Source of the DNA: Bdellovibrionales bacterium CG10_big_fil_rev_8_21_14_0_10_45_34
GTDB taxonomy: Bacteria > Bdellovibrionota > Bdellovibrionia > Bdellovibrionales > 1-14-0-10-45-34
Direction: 5' to 3'
NCBI GenBank assembly: GCA_002778785.1
Contig: PEZS01000007.1
Location: 10,119 to 74,118 of the forward strand
Length of the DNA: 64,000 nt
Below the pieces are notes generated by a model. That model worked only from the letters and a program-made list of their open reading frames with translations, searched no databases and was not told the DNA's origin. Made by a program: the position numbers and the translations under genes. Numbering within the stretch: the stretch's first letter is position 1; each line of letters begins with the position of its first letter. This document shows, in pieces, positions 9,754 through 19,295 of this stretch.

Positions 9754-11235
9754 TTACTGCGTTCTCTTGACGGCTGCATGCCACCGATCTTCAAACTCAG
9801 CACGCGTTTTTTTGTCTATCTGGGGCTCGAATGCTTTATCGAGTTCCCAAGTAGCTTTTAGTTCTTTGGTGTTCTTCCACATTCCCACTCCTAGACCCGC
9901 CAAATAAGCCGCTCCGGTAGAAGTACTCTCAACATTTTTGGGTCTCAACACAGCAGCATTCAAAAAGTCTGATTGCATTTGCATTAGCAGGTCATTTCTC
10001 GTCGCGCCTCCATCTACTTTGAGATGCTTTATCTTGACCCCAGAGTCTTTCTCCATAGCCAGCATGAGATCCCTATTTTGAAGAGCCATCCCTTCGAGGA
10101 CCGCCCTAGCAATATGCGCTCTCGTTGTACCTCTTGAGAGGCCCGACAACAAACCTCTTGCTTCTGGTATCCAGTGTGGCGCGCCTAATCCGGCCAAAGC
10201 GGGAACAAATACCACTCCGTCCGTACTGCTTACTTCTTTTGCCAATGCTTCAACATCCGAACTCTTCTCAATGAGCCCAAGTCCATCACGCAACCACTGC
10301 ACGGCAGCCCCGCAAATGAACGCAGAACCCTCCATTGCGTAGACTGGTTTTTGATCTCCAATTTGCCACGCGACGGTGGACACACAGCCCGATTTCGAAA
10401 TCTCTAGTTGATTGCCCGTATTGAGCAAAACAAAACTACCCGTACCAAAAGTACATTTGGCGTCGCCGGCCTCAAAGCAGGTTTGTCCAAACAAAGCGGC
10501 TTGTTGATCACCGGCGATTCCTGAAATCGGAATTTGGCGCGAAAAGATCTCTCGATTGGTTGTTGCGCCCACCACACCGCTGCTAGGTACAATTTTTGGT
10601 AGCATGGTGTTTGGTATTCCGAAAAGCTCTAACATATCGTCGTCCCACTGAAGTGATTCGATATTCATCAGCTGAGTTCTTGATGCGTTAGAAACATCTG
10701 TTACATGAAGTTCGCCGTTTGTTAGCCTCCATATGAGAAACGAGTCAATGTTGCCAAAAACAAGATCGCCATTTTTTGCTCGGGTTTTAGCTCCTTCTAC
10801 ATTCTCGAGAATCCACCGAATCTTTGAGGCTGAAAAGTACGGATCAATCACAAGGCCCGTCTTCTTCTGAATGAGATTTGCCAACTTTCGTTTCTTCAGG
10901 CTTTCGCAAAACTCTGCCGTTCGTCGGCACTGCCAAACAATAGCGTTATAAACGGGTTCCCCCGTGATGCGATCCCATACAACAACGGTTTCTCGCTGAT
11001 TAGTTATGCCTATTGCTGTTAGAGCACCCTGAGACACACCTGTCTTAGTGAGAACATCAGATACGGCCTTGCGCACGCTTGTCCAGATGTCTGAGGGATC
11101 ATGTTCGACCCATCCTGACTTGGGGTAGATCTGCTTATATTCGTGATTTACTTGTCCTAACGATCTTCCGTTTGAGTCTACTATGTTTGCTGTTGATCCT
11201 GTGGTTCCTTGATCGATGGCCAATATATAAGTCAT
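9754..11235 (-). CDS. glpK: Glycerol kinase
   Basis: 493 residues from the ATG at 11235. That start is chosen over the longer frame (11271) because a GGGGAGG ribosome site lies five bases upstream and because the family begins MxYILAIDQGTTGS. FGGY-kinase features are present: IDQGTTGSTA phosphate loop, GVTNQRE-type block as GITNQRETVVVWD, NTMLPKIVPSSGVVG, and the GDQQAALFGQTCF and KCTFGTGSF blocks near the middle, with DGGATRNDLLMQMQSD near the C-terminus. It phosphorylates glycerol to glycerol-3-phosphate in the cytoplasm, feeding phospholipid synthesis or glycolysis. No glpF or glpD is adjacent, so it appears monocistronic. Confidence 0.97.
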   Translation of the reverse strand: MTYILAIDQGTTGSTANIVDSNGRSLGQVNHEYKQIYPKSGWVEHDPSDIWTSVRKAVSDVLTKTGVSQGALTAIGITNQRETVVVWDRITGEPVYNAIVWQCRRTAEFCESLKKRKLANLIQKKTGLVIDPYFSASKIRWILENVEGAKTRAKNGDLVFGNIDSFLIWRLTNGELHVTDVSNASRTQLMNIESLQWDDDMLELFGIPNTMLPKIVPSSGVVGATTNREIFSRQIPISGIAGDQQAALFGQTCFEAGDAKCTFGTGSFVLLNTGNQLEISKSGCVSTVAWQIGDQKPVYAMEGSAFICGAAVQWLRDGLGLIEKSSDVEALAKEVSSTDGVVFVPALAGLGAPHWIPEARGLLSGLSRGTTRAHIARAVLEGMALQNRDLMLAMEKDSGVKIKHLKVDGGATRNDLLMQMQSDFLNAAVLRPKNVESTSTGAAYLAGLGVGMWKNTKELKATWELDKAFEPQIDKKTRAEFEDRWHAAVKRTQ

Positions 11236-11509
11236 GCCTGCCTCCCCTGATTCATCAGCTTTATTTTGCAAATGCTACAAGTCAATGCGTTCAAAATATG
11301 CCCGTTCAAATGAATGACATGGAGGCAACAACGAGACTAGCGCCTCCTGAGATGCTTCAATTCGATCTCGAGGAGCTTTAACCGATTCTCATATTGGTTC
11401 GACCTCCTTCAAATAGGCTGCGCCGAAAGCCGAAATGAGTTGTCTTTTGCAAATGAGTTGGTAACTCCTGTGTTAGGGCCTACAGTTACGCCCAATTAAG
11501 GAATGAGAT

Positions 11510-12271
11510 TTGAAACAAAACCTTAAAAAACTACTTGATAAACTGAATCACCTTGAACGTGAGGAGGTGTTCTTTGACCTCATGCCGCGTTTCTTTTTGG
11601 AGGGCCTGCGGAAGTACCTTAGGGTCGAAGTCGAAGGTCTTGAACACCTACCGAAAAGGGGTCGCGCACTCATTGTGCCAAATCATAGTGGATTCGCGGG
11701 TTTCGATGCCGTTATTTTGGCCAACGAGATCCAGCGTTCTAAGGGTAGAGTGCCGCGCTTAATGGCCCATAAGCTTTGGTTTATGAACAATTGGATGACT
11801 CAGGCCGGTAAAAAGTTTGGTCTTGTCGAAGCCACAACCGATAACGCACGAGAGGCACTTAACCGAAATCACCTTGTCGTGCTGTTCCCAGAAGGTGAGG
11901 AAGGAAACTTTAAGCCTAGTATTGAGAAGTATCGGTTAAAAGAGTTTAAGCGCGGTTTTATTCGGCTAGCTGTCGAGAGTGAAGCACCTATCATTCCAAC
12001 AGTCATCATAGGTGCGGAAGAAACGCACATCACATTATTTCAGATTCGCGCTTTAAGAAAATATTTCGGATTGATCATACCCATACCGCTAAATTTGTTT
12101 CCACTTCCGGCAAGGTGGAAAATCAGATTCTTGGAACCTGTATTTATCCCAGAAGGCGCCCGGCTTTGTGAAGACGAAGAGTCCGTGCACGATCTCTGCG
12201 AATCTCTGCAAGCAAAGATCCAGCACGCCATCGACGAAGAGCTTCAAAAGCGAGGCAACCCCTATTTTTGA
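11510..12271 (+). CDS. Lysophospholipid acyltransferase family protein (PlsC-like)
   Basis: 253 residues. The acyltransferase HX4D signature appears as NHSGFAGFD (about residues 60-70) and the glycerol-phosphate binding block as VVLFPEGEEGNFKP. The spacing matches the PlsC/LPLAT fold. The likely reaction is transfer of an acyl chain onto a lysophospholipid or glycerol derivative at the inner membrane. The second block lacks the usual EGTRS arginine-serine pair (EGEEG instead), so it belongs to a divergent branch and its acceptor is uncertain. It starts at TTG with AAGGA eight or nine bases upstream. A long hairpin follows the stop at 12287. At least two more acyltransferases occur in this window. 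Confidence 0.82.
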   Translation: MKQNLKKLLDKLNHLEREEVFFDLMPRFFLEGLRKYLRVEVEGLEHLPKRGRALIVPNHSGFAGFDAVILANEIQRSKGRVPRLMAHKLWFMNNWMTQAGKKFGLVEATTDNAREALNRNHLVVLFPEGEEGNFKPSIEKYRLKEFKRGFIRLAVESEAPIIPTVIIGAEETHITLFQIRALRKYFGLIIPIPLNLFPLPARWKIRFLEPVFIPEGARLCEDEESVHDLCESLQAKIQHAIDEELQKRGNPYF

Positions 12272-12280
12272 TAAATAACT

Positions 12281-12320
12281 AGGGGCTGTTGACGTCTAAT
12301 GAAACGTCAACAACACCTAG
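12281..12320. terminator. Strong hairpin after the 11510 acyltransferase gene
   Basis: Perfect 9-base arms TGTTGACGT (12287-12295) and ACGTCAACA (12304-12312) with an 8-base loop, extended by outer CTAGG/CCTAG pairing. No T run follows on either strand, so it may be a Rho-type or bidirectional terminator between convergent genes, or a protein-binding dyad. Confidence 0.5.
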
Positions 12321-12372
12321 CGCTTGCGCGAATTATCATCAATAACCAGCCCGACTAATTTAGGAACGGCAC

Positions 12373-12771
12373 CTAGTAGGTGTTTTCGTAAATTTGCTCA
12401 ACGGCCATCGGGTTAGTAAATTGGATCGGCTTTTTGGTGTCTAGCTTTTCTGCTCGGAGCGTGAATTGTTCGAGCTGGGGGGACTGATTGCAAACGTCCA
12501 ATCTCAGCCTTTTAATTGTAACAAATTGAACGCTTTGAACCTCTTTTATTTCAACAGTGAAGTCTTCGAGATTGGTACAACCTGAAGTATAGGCGCTAAA
12601 AGTAACTTCAGCGGGGCCCACAACCATTCCACCCGGTTCTGCACCTGGCATATGATTTACATAAACTTTTTGTTTCACAGATACGCCGCTGATTCGCTCC
12701 GAAGCTGATGCTGATCCAGCTGCAAGTGTCGCGAAAGTAGCAAAAGTTGTAAAAATGATTCTGAAGCCCAT
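12373..12771 (-). CDS. Hypothetical secreted protein, 132 residues
   Basis: The ATG at 12771 is preferred to the longer frame because an AGGGGGA ribosome site lies just upstream and because it yields a signal peptide (MGFRIIFTTFATFATLAAGSASA, cleavage after ASA). The mature domain is beta-rich, with VKQKVYVNHMPGAEPGG, VTFSAYTSGCTNLEDFTV and VQFVTIKRLRLDVC; the two cysteines could form a disulphide. No family is recognised. It is predicted to be periplasmic or secreted. The neighbour on the same strand upstream is a small prepilin-like gene. Confidence 0.7.
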   Translation of the reverse strand: MGFRIIFTTFATFATLAAGSASASERISGVSVKQKVYVNHMPGAEPGGMVVGPAEVTFSAYTSGCTNLEDFTVEIKEVQSVQFVTIKRLRLDVCNQSPQLEQFTLRAEKLDTKKPIQFTNPMAVEQIYENTY

Positions 12772-12959
12772 ATATCCCCCTAGTGTAAGAGATTTTTGAA
12801 TCCCCTGTTCTGTTAGTTTTAGGAGATTAGAACTTCGCCCGGGGGGCGTCACCCTCAAGAGGGGGATTGTAAAAAGTTCACGGAGGCTTGGAAGGCCAAT
12901 CGCTCACGACCCAGATTATTTAGAAGGCGCAATCACTCAGGTCGGCTGAAGGTGACGGC

Positions 12960-13133
12960 CTAATCGCTGAGATCAGCTCCTATAGTCTCGAGAGTTTGAT
13001 TCCAGACTTTTATGATGATTCCTGGTTCATTTTCATCTCTTCTTACTAGGCCTCTTACAAGAATTGCCGCAATTGCGACAACGACCACCAGAATCAACAC
13101 GTACTCCACTATCGCCTGTCCCTTAGCTGGCAT
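12960..13133 (-). CDS. Flp/TadE-type prepilin-like small protein
   Basis: 57 residues from the ATG at 13133. The N-terminus MPAKG followed by QAIVEYVLILVVVVAIAAIL has the features of a type IVb prepilin: a very short basic leader, Gly at -1, Glu at +5 and Tyr at +6 of the mature protein, then one hydrophobic helix. A prepilin peptidase would cut after the Gly. The hydrophilic tail is only about 30 residues. A frame reaching 13367 exists but would bury the leader, so the short form is favoured. No tad/cpa assembly genes are near, so it is either an orphan pilin or works with a machine encoded elsewhere. Confidence 0.68.
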   Translation of the reverse strand: MPAKGQAIVEYVLILVVVVAIAAILVRGLVRRDENEPGIIIKVWNQTLETIGADLSD

Positions 13134-13367
13134 TGTAGATGGCTCTCGTGCCTTACCTTTTCCGCTCACCTCTCGATTAACGCGTCCATTAGCATGCCAA
13201 GCGCCTCGACGCTCTAAAAGTGACCCCGATTTGGCGGGATCTATTTTGAGAGGGCAAGTGGTTTTACTTTCGATACACATAGTTTTGTCTTCGTATAGAG
13301 TTTCTCTTATTATAGTACGACGATAGCATAAGGACTTAGAATAAATTGCCCGTTGCGCGGACCACAT

Positions 13368-13964
13368 ATGGTCTTATGGTGGGTGTTTTGGAGCAACGAC
13401 TTGTTCAAATCGAAGAGTAAACCGGTTATTGCAATCTTGTTTTTATTATTCTCGGGCGGGTGCCTCACCGCTATGCTGCTTTACTTTGGTCCAACCAACA
13501 ATCTTATGGACGCATCCGAAAGCGTGAGGCTGGGCGAATTGACTTCTCTTGACGGAGTAATCACAGACAGAGATGGCGGCGAGACTCAGCTCAGCGAGTT
13601 CAGGGGCAAACATCTACTTCTCAGTTTTTGGGCGAGCTGGTGTGCGCCCTGCTTGGTCGAGCTACCTACACTTCAGCGACTTCAAAACAAATTTCCGGAA
13701 GAATCGTTTTTGGTGATTGCTATCAACGTTGAGCCTCCAGAAGAGTCCGAGAAGTTTAAAGAGAGTTTTTGGCTACAGAATAAACTCACCTTAAAACACT
13801 TTTACGACAAAGACTCGAATTTGGCAGAGAAATTGAATGTCGAAGGTCTCCCGGCGAACTTTATACTGGATCCCGAGGGCAGATTGGTTTCTGCTTCTTA
13901 TGGTAGTAACGACTGGAGTTCAGACTCAGTCGTCAGTACTATCAAATCTCTTATCAATAAATAA
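13368..13964 (+). CDS. TlpA-like membrane-anchored thioredoxin-fold protein
   Basis: About 198 residues. An N-terminal membrane anchor (VIAILFLLFSGGCLTAMLLYF) is followed by an AhpC/TlpA/ResA-type domain with the redox motif WCAPC in SFWASWCAPCLVELPTL and the cis-proline region VEGLPANFILDPEGR. It should act as a periplasmic thiol reductant, for example in cytochrome c maturation or oxidative protection. A TTG start at 13353 is also possible; the ATG at 13368 is preferred. The gene is divergent from the prepilin-like gene and ends five bases before the convergent 13969 gene. Partner proteins are not adjacent. Confidence 0.85.
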   Translation: MVLWWVFWSNDLFKSKSKPVIAILFLLFSGGCLTAMLLYFGPTNNLMDASESVRLGELTSLDGVITDRDGGETQLSEFRGKHLLLSFWASWCAPCLVELPTLQRLQNKFPEESFLVIAINVEPPEESEKFKESFWLQNKLTLKHFYDKDSNLAEKLNVEGLPANFILDPEGRLVSASYGSNDWSSDSVVSTIKSLINK

Positions 13965-13968
13965 CTTA

Positions 13969-14385
13969 CTAGCTAGGGATACTAGAGAGCAAGATGACTT
14001 CCCCACTAGCAGAGTCCCGCTGGATTCGCGGAACTACTCGATCGCAAATTTCTTCAATTTGTTCGACGGCGGAAACACTGTTTAACCCCAGCACGATGCT
14101 CCCATCAAGTTCATGAACTTCAAACGGAGTTATACCGTCGAAAACTTCACCGAACGTGGTCGCATTGGGATAAAGCATTACGAACAAGTGACCCGACGCC
14201 TCATTCTCATTTGCATTCTGAAATAAAGGAGCAAGTCTATCTCGTACACAGAAATAAACCTTTAAGGCCTCAGCTTCTAAATTCTGCGAAAAATAGACTC
14301 TCACTGGACCATCAAATATAGCTGTATTGAATAGCGGCCTAAAAAACTTCGAATGAACAATTTCAGGAACCTTGGCAAACTCCAT
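13969..14385 (-). CDS. Hypothetical cytoplasmic protein downstream of hutI
   Basis: 138 residues from the ATG at 14385, selected by a GAGGGGG ribosome site eight bases upstream. The protein is soluble, with alternating strands and helices (PVRVYFSQNLEAEALKVYF, GHLFVMLYPNATTFGEVF), and no catalytic motif that I recognise. It lies 61 bases after the hutI stop on the same strand and may be co-transcribed with the hut genes, but nothing in the sequence links it to histidine metabolism. Function unknown. Confidence 0.6.
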   Translation of the reverse strand: MEFAKVPEIVHSKFFRPLFNTAIFDGPVRVYFSQNLEAEALKVYFCVRDRLAPLFQNANENEASGHLFVMLYPNATTFGEVFDGITPFEVHELDGSIVLGLNSVSAVEQIEEICDRVVPRIQRDSASGEVILLSSIPS

Positions 14386-14446
14386 TAAGATGCCCCCTCT
14401 TAATTCAAGGTTAGGAAGCATCGCGCATAAAAATCAAAACATTTTT

Positions 14447-15667
14447 TTAAAAAAGTGAACTTCCTTTAACAAAAACCGAACTAACTGGGTGAACACCAAT
14501 AGAATAAAAGAAGTCGCCAGGTTTACTCCCAGTCGTAAAAAAGTTCGCGGTAAAGTTCTCTTTGATCGCACCGCAATCAGTTCTTGAAAGTGCCAGAGCG
14601 GCGTTCACGGTGTACGCACAAAATACTTGCGGCAAACTCATCTTCATTTTTAGCCTGGCAAGTACGCCAACCAAGGAAAGATCCTGAGTCGGACTACTGC
14701 CTGGATTAAAGTCTGTCGCAAGGGCCACTTTTGCTCCGGCATCCATGAAACCTTGAGCGTTTGGATAGTTGATTCCTAAATAAAGATCACTCGTCGGAAG
14801 CAAAACTGCGATAGCCCCTGAGGAGCCAAAGTTTCGGACGTCTTCAACACTCATGCAAACCAGGTGATCACAACTAACAGCCCCGTGCTGAATGGCTAAA
14901 TCCACCGACCCCATCCGGCTTAACTGTTCGCTATGGCAGACGATTTGAAGTCCGAGGGCCTTCGCTTTTTCAAACAAAGCTCTTGCCTGCTGAAGGTTAA
15001 AAAATCCTTTTTCAATAAATATATCTACTCTGCTCGCCAATTTTAGACGGGCAATTTCTGGAAGCTGGTTATCTACAACGTCTTGAAAATAGGCCTCTAA
15101 AGAGACGCCTGCAGGAACACTGTGTGCGCCCAAAAAAGTCGACACAATTTCTGGCCCTTTCAAAGCCTTCGCCACTTTAAGCAGTTTCACCTCAGATACT
15201 AAATTCAGCCCGTACCCTGACTTCACTTCAAGAAGTGCAACACCTTGCCGAGCGAACCTATCAGCCCGATGCTGAGACAATTTAAGTAACTCCTCATACG
15301 AGGCCATGCGAGTGGCCTCAACCGTTGAATTGATGCCTCCGCCCTCTTGAGCTATTTGTTGGTAAGACTTACCGCAGATGCGTTCGTCGAACTCTTTAGA
15401 TCTGTCTCCTGCAAAAACAAGATGAGTGTGACACTCAGTAAAAGCCGGAAACACCGATTCACAATCGAGCTTCGTTTCTTTTTGAATTTTCTTGCTCAGC
15501 TCGCCAGGAATCTCTGCCTGTGCGCCCACCCATACATACCTGCCTCCGTTGACAATGAAAGCTCCATTTCGAATAGCCGAAAAGTCAAGATCAGTAAGAT
15601 CTTTCATCGGGGTATTCAGCATACCCTGAAACGTGTAGAGATTTTTGATTCCTGAGAACAATTCCAT
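14447..15667 (-). CDS. hutI: Imidazolonepropionase
   Basis: 406 residues, the normal length. An amidohydrolase fold is shown by the metal-binding HTH in FTECHTHLVFAGDR, the block EVKSGYGLN, the histidine of FLGAHSVP, the CHSEQ block and the aspartate of LATDFNPGSSP. It hydrolyses imidazolone-5-propionate to N-formimino-glutamate in the cytoplasm, third step of histidine breakdown. Last of the hutH-hutU-hutI set on one strand. The ATG at 15667 has a GGAGA element ten bases upstream. No formimidoylglutamase (hutG) or formimidoyltransferase follows, so the fourth step must be encoded elsewhere. Confidence 0.96.
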   Translation of the reverse strand: MELFSGIKNLYTFQGMLNTPMKDLTDLDFSAIRNGAFIVNGGRYVWVGAQAEIPGELSKKIQKETKLDCESVFPAFTECHTHLVFAGDRSKEFDERICGKSYQQIAQEGGGINSTVEATRMASYEELLKLSQHRADRFARQGVALLEVKSGYGLNLVSEVKLLKVAKALKGPEIVSTFLGAHSVPAGVSLEAYFQDVVDNQLPEIARLKLASRVDIFIEKGFFNLQQARALFEKAKALGLQIVCHSEQLSRMGSVDLAIQHGAVSCDHLVCMSVEDVRNFGSSGAIAVLLPTSDLYLGINYPNAQGFMDAGAKVALATDFNPGSSPTQDLSLVGVLARLKMKMSLPQVFCAYTVNAALALSRTDCGAIKENFTANFFTTGSKPGDFFYSIGVHPVSSVFVKGSSLF

Positions 15668-15798
15668 TAATCAGCTTTCTCCGATAGTTTAAAGACAAGA
15701 CATACGCACTTCGGGTCTCTTACCATTTCGGACCTAAAGAAAGTGAGAATAGATCAACTGTTTCACAAACATACCAAAAAAGCAGAGCCAAAATCTCC

Positions 15799-17448
15799 TT
15801 ATTCCCAAAGATTTTCGAGTCCTCGTTCGCGAGCGACCTGCTTAGCTTCGTCATAACCTGCGTCGATGTGCCTAAACAGTCCCATCGCCGGATCGGCGGT
15901 TAGAACTTTTTGCAATCTTGCTTCGGCCTCTTTCGTTCCATCGGCGACGATAACCTGCCCCGCATGAAGACTATAGCCCATACCAACTCCACCACCATGA
16001 TGAAAGCTCACCCAGGTGGCACCACAAGCTGTATTCACTAACGCATTGAGAATGGGCCAATCAGCTACCGCATCACTCCCATCTTTCATCTTCTCAGTTT
16101 CTCGGTTAGGTGAAGCAACACTTCCACAGTCAAGGTGATCGCGCCCGATAACAATTGGCGCCTTCACTTTACCTTGGCGAACAAGTTCGTTAAAACGCAC
16201 GCCCGCCTTGGCTCGCTCACCATACTCAAGCCAACATATGCGCGCCGGCAAACCCTGAAAACTAATTTTCTCTTCTGCCATCTTAAGCCAATTCAATAGT
16301 GGTTTCTTATCGGGAAACAGCTCTCTGAGCGCATCATCCGTTACCTTAATGTCATTCGGATCACCTGACAGCGCAACCCATCTGAAGGGTCCACTTCCGC
16401 GGCAAAAAAGCGGGCGAATAAATGCGGGAACAAATCCCGGAAACTCAAACGCCTCTTTAAGACCCGCTTCAAAAGCTCTAGCGCGAATGTTATTTCCATA
16501 GTCAAAAGTCAACGCGCCACGCTTCTGCATTTCAAGCATTAACTCCACATGGCGCTTCATCGCCATCATAGCAAGATCCACATACTTCTTCGGATGAGCC
16601 TTCCTTAATTCAAGAGCCGCCTCAAAGGTCATTCCGTTTGGAATATACCCAATAAGTGGATCGTGAGCCGAGGTCTGATCTGTTAACATATCCGGTACGA
16701 AGTTAGCCTTCAGGGCATCTTCAAGCACGTCGACAGCATTTGCGTGAATAGCAATCGACTTCGCAATCCCCTTGGCTTGGTAGTCGCGCGCCTTTTTTAA
16801 AGCTTCATCTAAATTAGAACAAACTTCATCGACATACTTTGTATCTAATCGTTTTTGAATGCGCGTTCGATCCACTTCTGCTGCAATCACGATGGCGCCA
16901 GCAAAGACGCCGGCCAGAGTTTGGGCTCCGCCCATTCCCCCAAGCCCCGCTGTCAATATTATCTTTCCCGAAAGATCGCCACCAAATTTTTGTCGACCCG
17001 CTTCTACAAAAGTTTCATATGTGCCTTGAACAATTCCTTGGCTACCAATGTAAATCCACGAACCAGCCGTCATTTGGCCGTACATCATTAGGCCTTTTTT
17101 ATCGAGTTCGTTGAAATGATCCCAATTTGCCCAATTGCCAACGAGGTTTGAATTTGCAATCAACACTCTGGGCGCATCTAGATGGGTTTTCAAAATCCCA
17201 ACTGGTTTTCCAGATTGAACGAGTAGTGTTTCGTCGTTTTCAAGGGTCTTGAGCGCTTCGAGTATTTTATCAAAACAATCCCAGTTACGCGCAGCCTTTC
17301 CTTTACCTCCATAGACGATAAGTTCTTCGGGGTGCTCGGCTACATTAGGGTCCAAATTGTTTTGGATCATCCGGTACGCCGCCTCTTGAAGCCAGCCTTT
17401 ACAATTGAGGTGAGTTCCCGTGGGAGCCTTTATCGTTCTTGAAGCCAT
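15799..17448 (-). CDS. hutU: Urocanate hydratase
   Basis: 549 residues, typical length. Diagnostic features are the NAD+-binding glycine block [12 protein letters not shown], the [14 protein letters not shown] block, the [15 protein letters not shown] block and [17 protein letters not shown] with the conserved cysteine region near the C-terminus, then [17 protein letters not shown]. It adds water to urocanate to give 4-imidazolone-5-propionate. Its ATG has a clear AAGGAG site seven bases upstream. It sits between hutH (97 bases upstream) and hutI (131 bases downstream), so the operon is loosely packed and internal promoters are possible. Confidence 0.97.
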   Translation of the reverse strand: MASRTIKAPTGTHLNCKGWLQEAAYRMIQNNLDPNVAEHPEELIVYGGKGKAARNWDCFDKILEALKTLENDETLLVQSGKPVGILKTHLDAPRVLIANSNLVGNWANWDHFNELDKKGLMMYGQMTAGSWIYIGSQGIVQGTYETFVEAGRQKFGGDLSGKIILTAGLGGMGGAQTLAGVFAGAIVIAAEVDRTRIQKRLDTKYVDEVCSNLDEALKKARDYQAKGIAKSIAIHANAVDVLEDALKANFVPDMLTDQTSAHDPLIGYIPNGMTFEAALELRKAHPKKYVDLAMMAMKRHVELMLEMQKRGALTFDYGNNIRARAFEAGLKEAFEFPGFVPAFIRPLFCRGSGPFRWVALSGDPNDIKVTDDALRELFPDKKPLLNWLKMAEEKISFQGLPARICWLEYGERAKAGVRFNELVRQGKVKAPIVIGRDHLDCGSVASPNRETEKMKDGSDAVADWPILNALVNTACGATWVSFHHGGGVGMGYSLHAGQVIVADGTKEAEARLQKVLTADPAMGLFRHIDAGYDEAKQVARERGLENLWE

Positions 17449-17545
17449 ATTACTACTCCTTGCGGCAAAAGTGCTGCCAATAATGTCTATCTACTCTTGT
17501 GCGGATCCAAACTATCTCATTCAAAACCGCATTCAAAAAGACTAC

Positions 17546-19090
17546 CTATTGAGTTCGCCACTCGAGAGTGACTCCTACGTTTGAAATCTCTTGAAGCACT
17601 TTTTTAGTTTCAATCAATTGCGAAAGTGCTTCGATGTCCTTATAGAGAACCCGGTCATCTTCAATAGCGGGTACAACACTTCTCACACAAGCATGTGCCT
17701 TCTCTAACGCAGGTGATGATCTGAGCGGCCTTAAAAACTCTATACCTTGACTCGCCGTCAAGAGTTCAATGGCCAAGGCTTTGTGAGTGTTCTCAGTAAT
17801 CTGACGAAACTTCCTACTCGCAATAGTGCCCATACTTACGTGATCCTCTTTATCTGCAGATGTAGGAATGCTATCGACTGAAGCCGGATGCGCAAGAATC
17901 TTATTTTCGCTCACAAGCGACGCCGACGCCACTTGGGCTATCATCAGGCCGCTGTTTAAGCCACCTTTCTTCGCTAAAAAGGCTGGTAAATCGCTCATCG
18001 CAGGGTTAATCAATTTTTGAACGCGACAGTCCGATATGTTCGCAAGCGTCGCAAGCGATATCGCGGCAAAATCAAGTGCCGCAGAGATAGGTTGGCCGTG
18101 AAAGTTGCCGCAAGAAAGAATATCTGCCGTACCATCACCATTTAAAAACACCAGGGGATTGTCCGTTGAGGAGTTCGCCTCAATAACAAGATGCTTTTCA
18201 AGATAAGAAACGGCATCTTTTATAGATCCGTGAACAGCGGGCATACATCGCAAGCTATAAGCATCTTGTACGCGGTCACAGTCATCATGAGATTCGGCGA
18301 TTTCACTTGAGACTGAAAGTATTTCCCGCAAATTCTTGGAAGTTAAAATTTCACCTGGATGTGGACGACTCTGCGAGATCCGCGGATCAAATGCACTCCG
18401 GGCTCCCCGAAGAGCCTCTAAACTCATCGCTCCAATAATATCCGCATGAAGCACAAGATTTGCGGCTTGGTGCAAAGTAATGAGTCCGACTGCCGTCATA
18501 ACTTGGCAGCCATTTATCAGCGATAGCCCCTCTTTCGCTTGCAGCTTAAGTGGTACAAGCCCAGTTTTTTTGAATGCAAACTGCGAATCTACAATTTTAC
18601 CTTCAAATTCAACTTGCCCCTCACCAATCAAGGCTAGTGCAAGGTGTGAGAGCGGCGCCAAATCTCCGCTCGCTCCGACGCTACCTTGCTCGGGTATTCT
18701 GGGAGTTATGTGATGATTCAAAAATTGCAAAAGAAGATCTACAGCCTCGGGCCGAATAGCACTGTGACCTCGCGCAAGGGCGTTCGCTCGAAGGAGCATG
18801 ATGGCTCGCACTTCTTCTTTAGAAAAAAACTTCCCCACTCCGCAGCAGTGAGAGCGTATAAGATTCACCTGGAGCTGTTCAATCTCACTATCTGAAATGC
18901 GCACCTTACTGAATGCCCCAAACCCTGTATTGACCCCGTAGATTGCTTCGCCGGAACCCATTTTCTTAAGAATGAATTCTCTTGAAGCCTTCATTCGGTC
19001 TATTGCGTCTGCTGCAAGCTTTACTTTTGCTTCGTCACGGGCAATCTGAATAACTGACTCTAAATCAAGGTCATTACCATTTATTTCCAT
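17546..19090 (-). CDS. hutH: Histidine ammonia-lyase
   Basis: 514 residues. The Ala-Ser-Gly triad that forms the MIO prosthetic group is present in QGSVGASGDLAPLSHLAL, along with the YGVNTGFGAF block near residue 50 and SSTDNPLVF further down. It removes ammonia from histidine to give urocanate, the first step of the pathway. ATG at 19090 with an AGGGAGG site a few bases upstream. It is the first hut gene on this strand; the 205 bases upstream contain long partly paired arms (19199-19272) and presumably the promoter. No hutC repressor gene is adjacent. Confidence 0.97.
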   Translation of the reverse strand: MEINGNDLDLESVIQIARDEAKVKLAADAIDRMKASREFILKKMGSGEAIYGVNTGFGAFSKVRISDSEIEQLQVNLIRSHCCGVGKFFSKEEVRAIMLLRANALARGHSAIRPEAVDLLLQFLNHHITPRIPEQGSVGASGDLAPLSHLALALIGEGQVEFEGKIVDSQFAFKKTGLVPLKLQAKEGLSLINGCQVMTAVGLITLHQAANLVLHADIIGAMSLEALRGARSAFDPRISQSRPHPGEILTSKNLREILSVSSEIAESHDDCDRVQDAYSLRCMPAVHGSIKDAVSYLEKHLVIEANSSTDNPLVFLNGDGTADILSCGNFHGQPISAALDFAAISLATLANISDCRVQKLINPAMSDLPAFLAKKGGLNSGLMIAQVASASLVSENKILAHPASVDSIPTSADKEDHVSMGTIASRKFRQITENTHKALAIELLTASQGIEFLRPLRSSPALEKAHACVRSVVPAIEDDRVLYKDIEALSQLIETKKVLQEISNVGVTLEWRTQ

Positions 19091-19198
19091 CTCCCCTCCC
19101 TAAAGGTACGGAGTCACTTGTGGGACTAAGTGCGTCAGATTAAAGCAGCAAGATGGCAGAATTAAAAGGAATTTTCATGACAAGCTCGGCTAGCTAAG

Positions 19199-19272
19199 GC
19201 TGCTGCCCTTCGTACCCCGTAGCTCGCTATATCTTCTCGGGTCCAGGCCGGCAAAAATCAAAGGGCGGCAGC
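19199..19272 (-). other. Long-range inverted repeat upstream of hutH
   Basis: GCTGCTGCCCTT (19199-19210) can pair with AAGGGCGGCAGC (19261-19272) with one mismatch, enclosing about 50 bases. On the minus strand it lies between the stop of the 19296 gene and hutH. It may be a structured leader or a terminator for the upstream gene. No known riboswitch is recognised. Confidence 0.3.
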
Positions 19273-19295
19273 TGGTACAAGTAGAAGCCGCGCTT

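Noticed and set aside
12287-12312. The hairpin after the acyltransferase as an attachment site or integration scar
   Set aside because: No tRNA, integrase or second copy is present, and a role as convergent-gene hairpin is simpler.
18480-18895. Possible second gene antisense to hutH
   Set aside because: It lies wholly within the well-supported hutH coding sequence and shows no independent signal.
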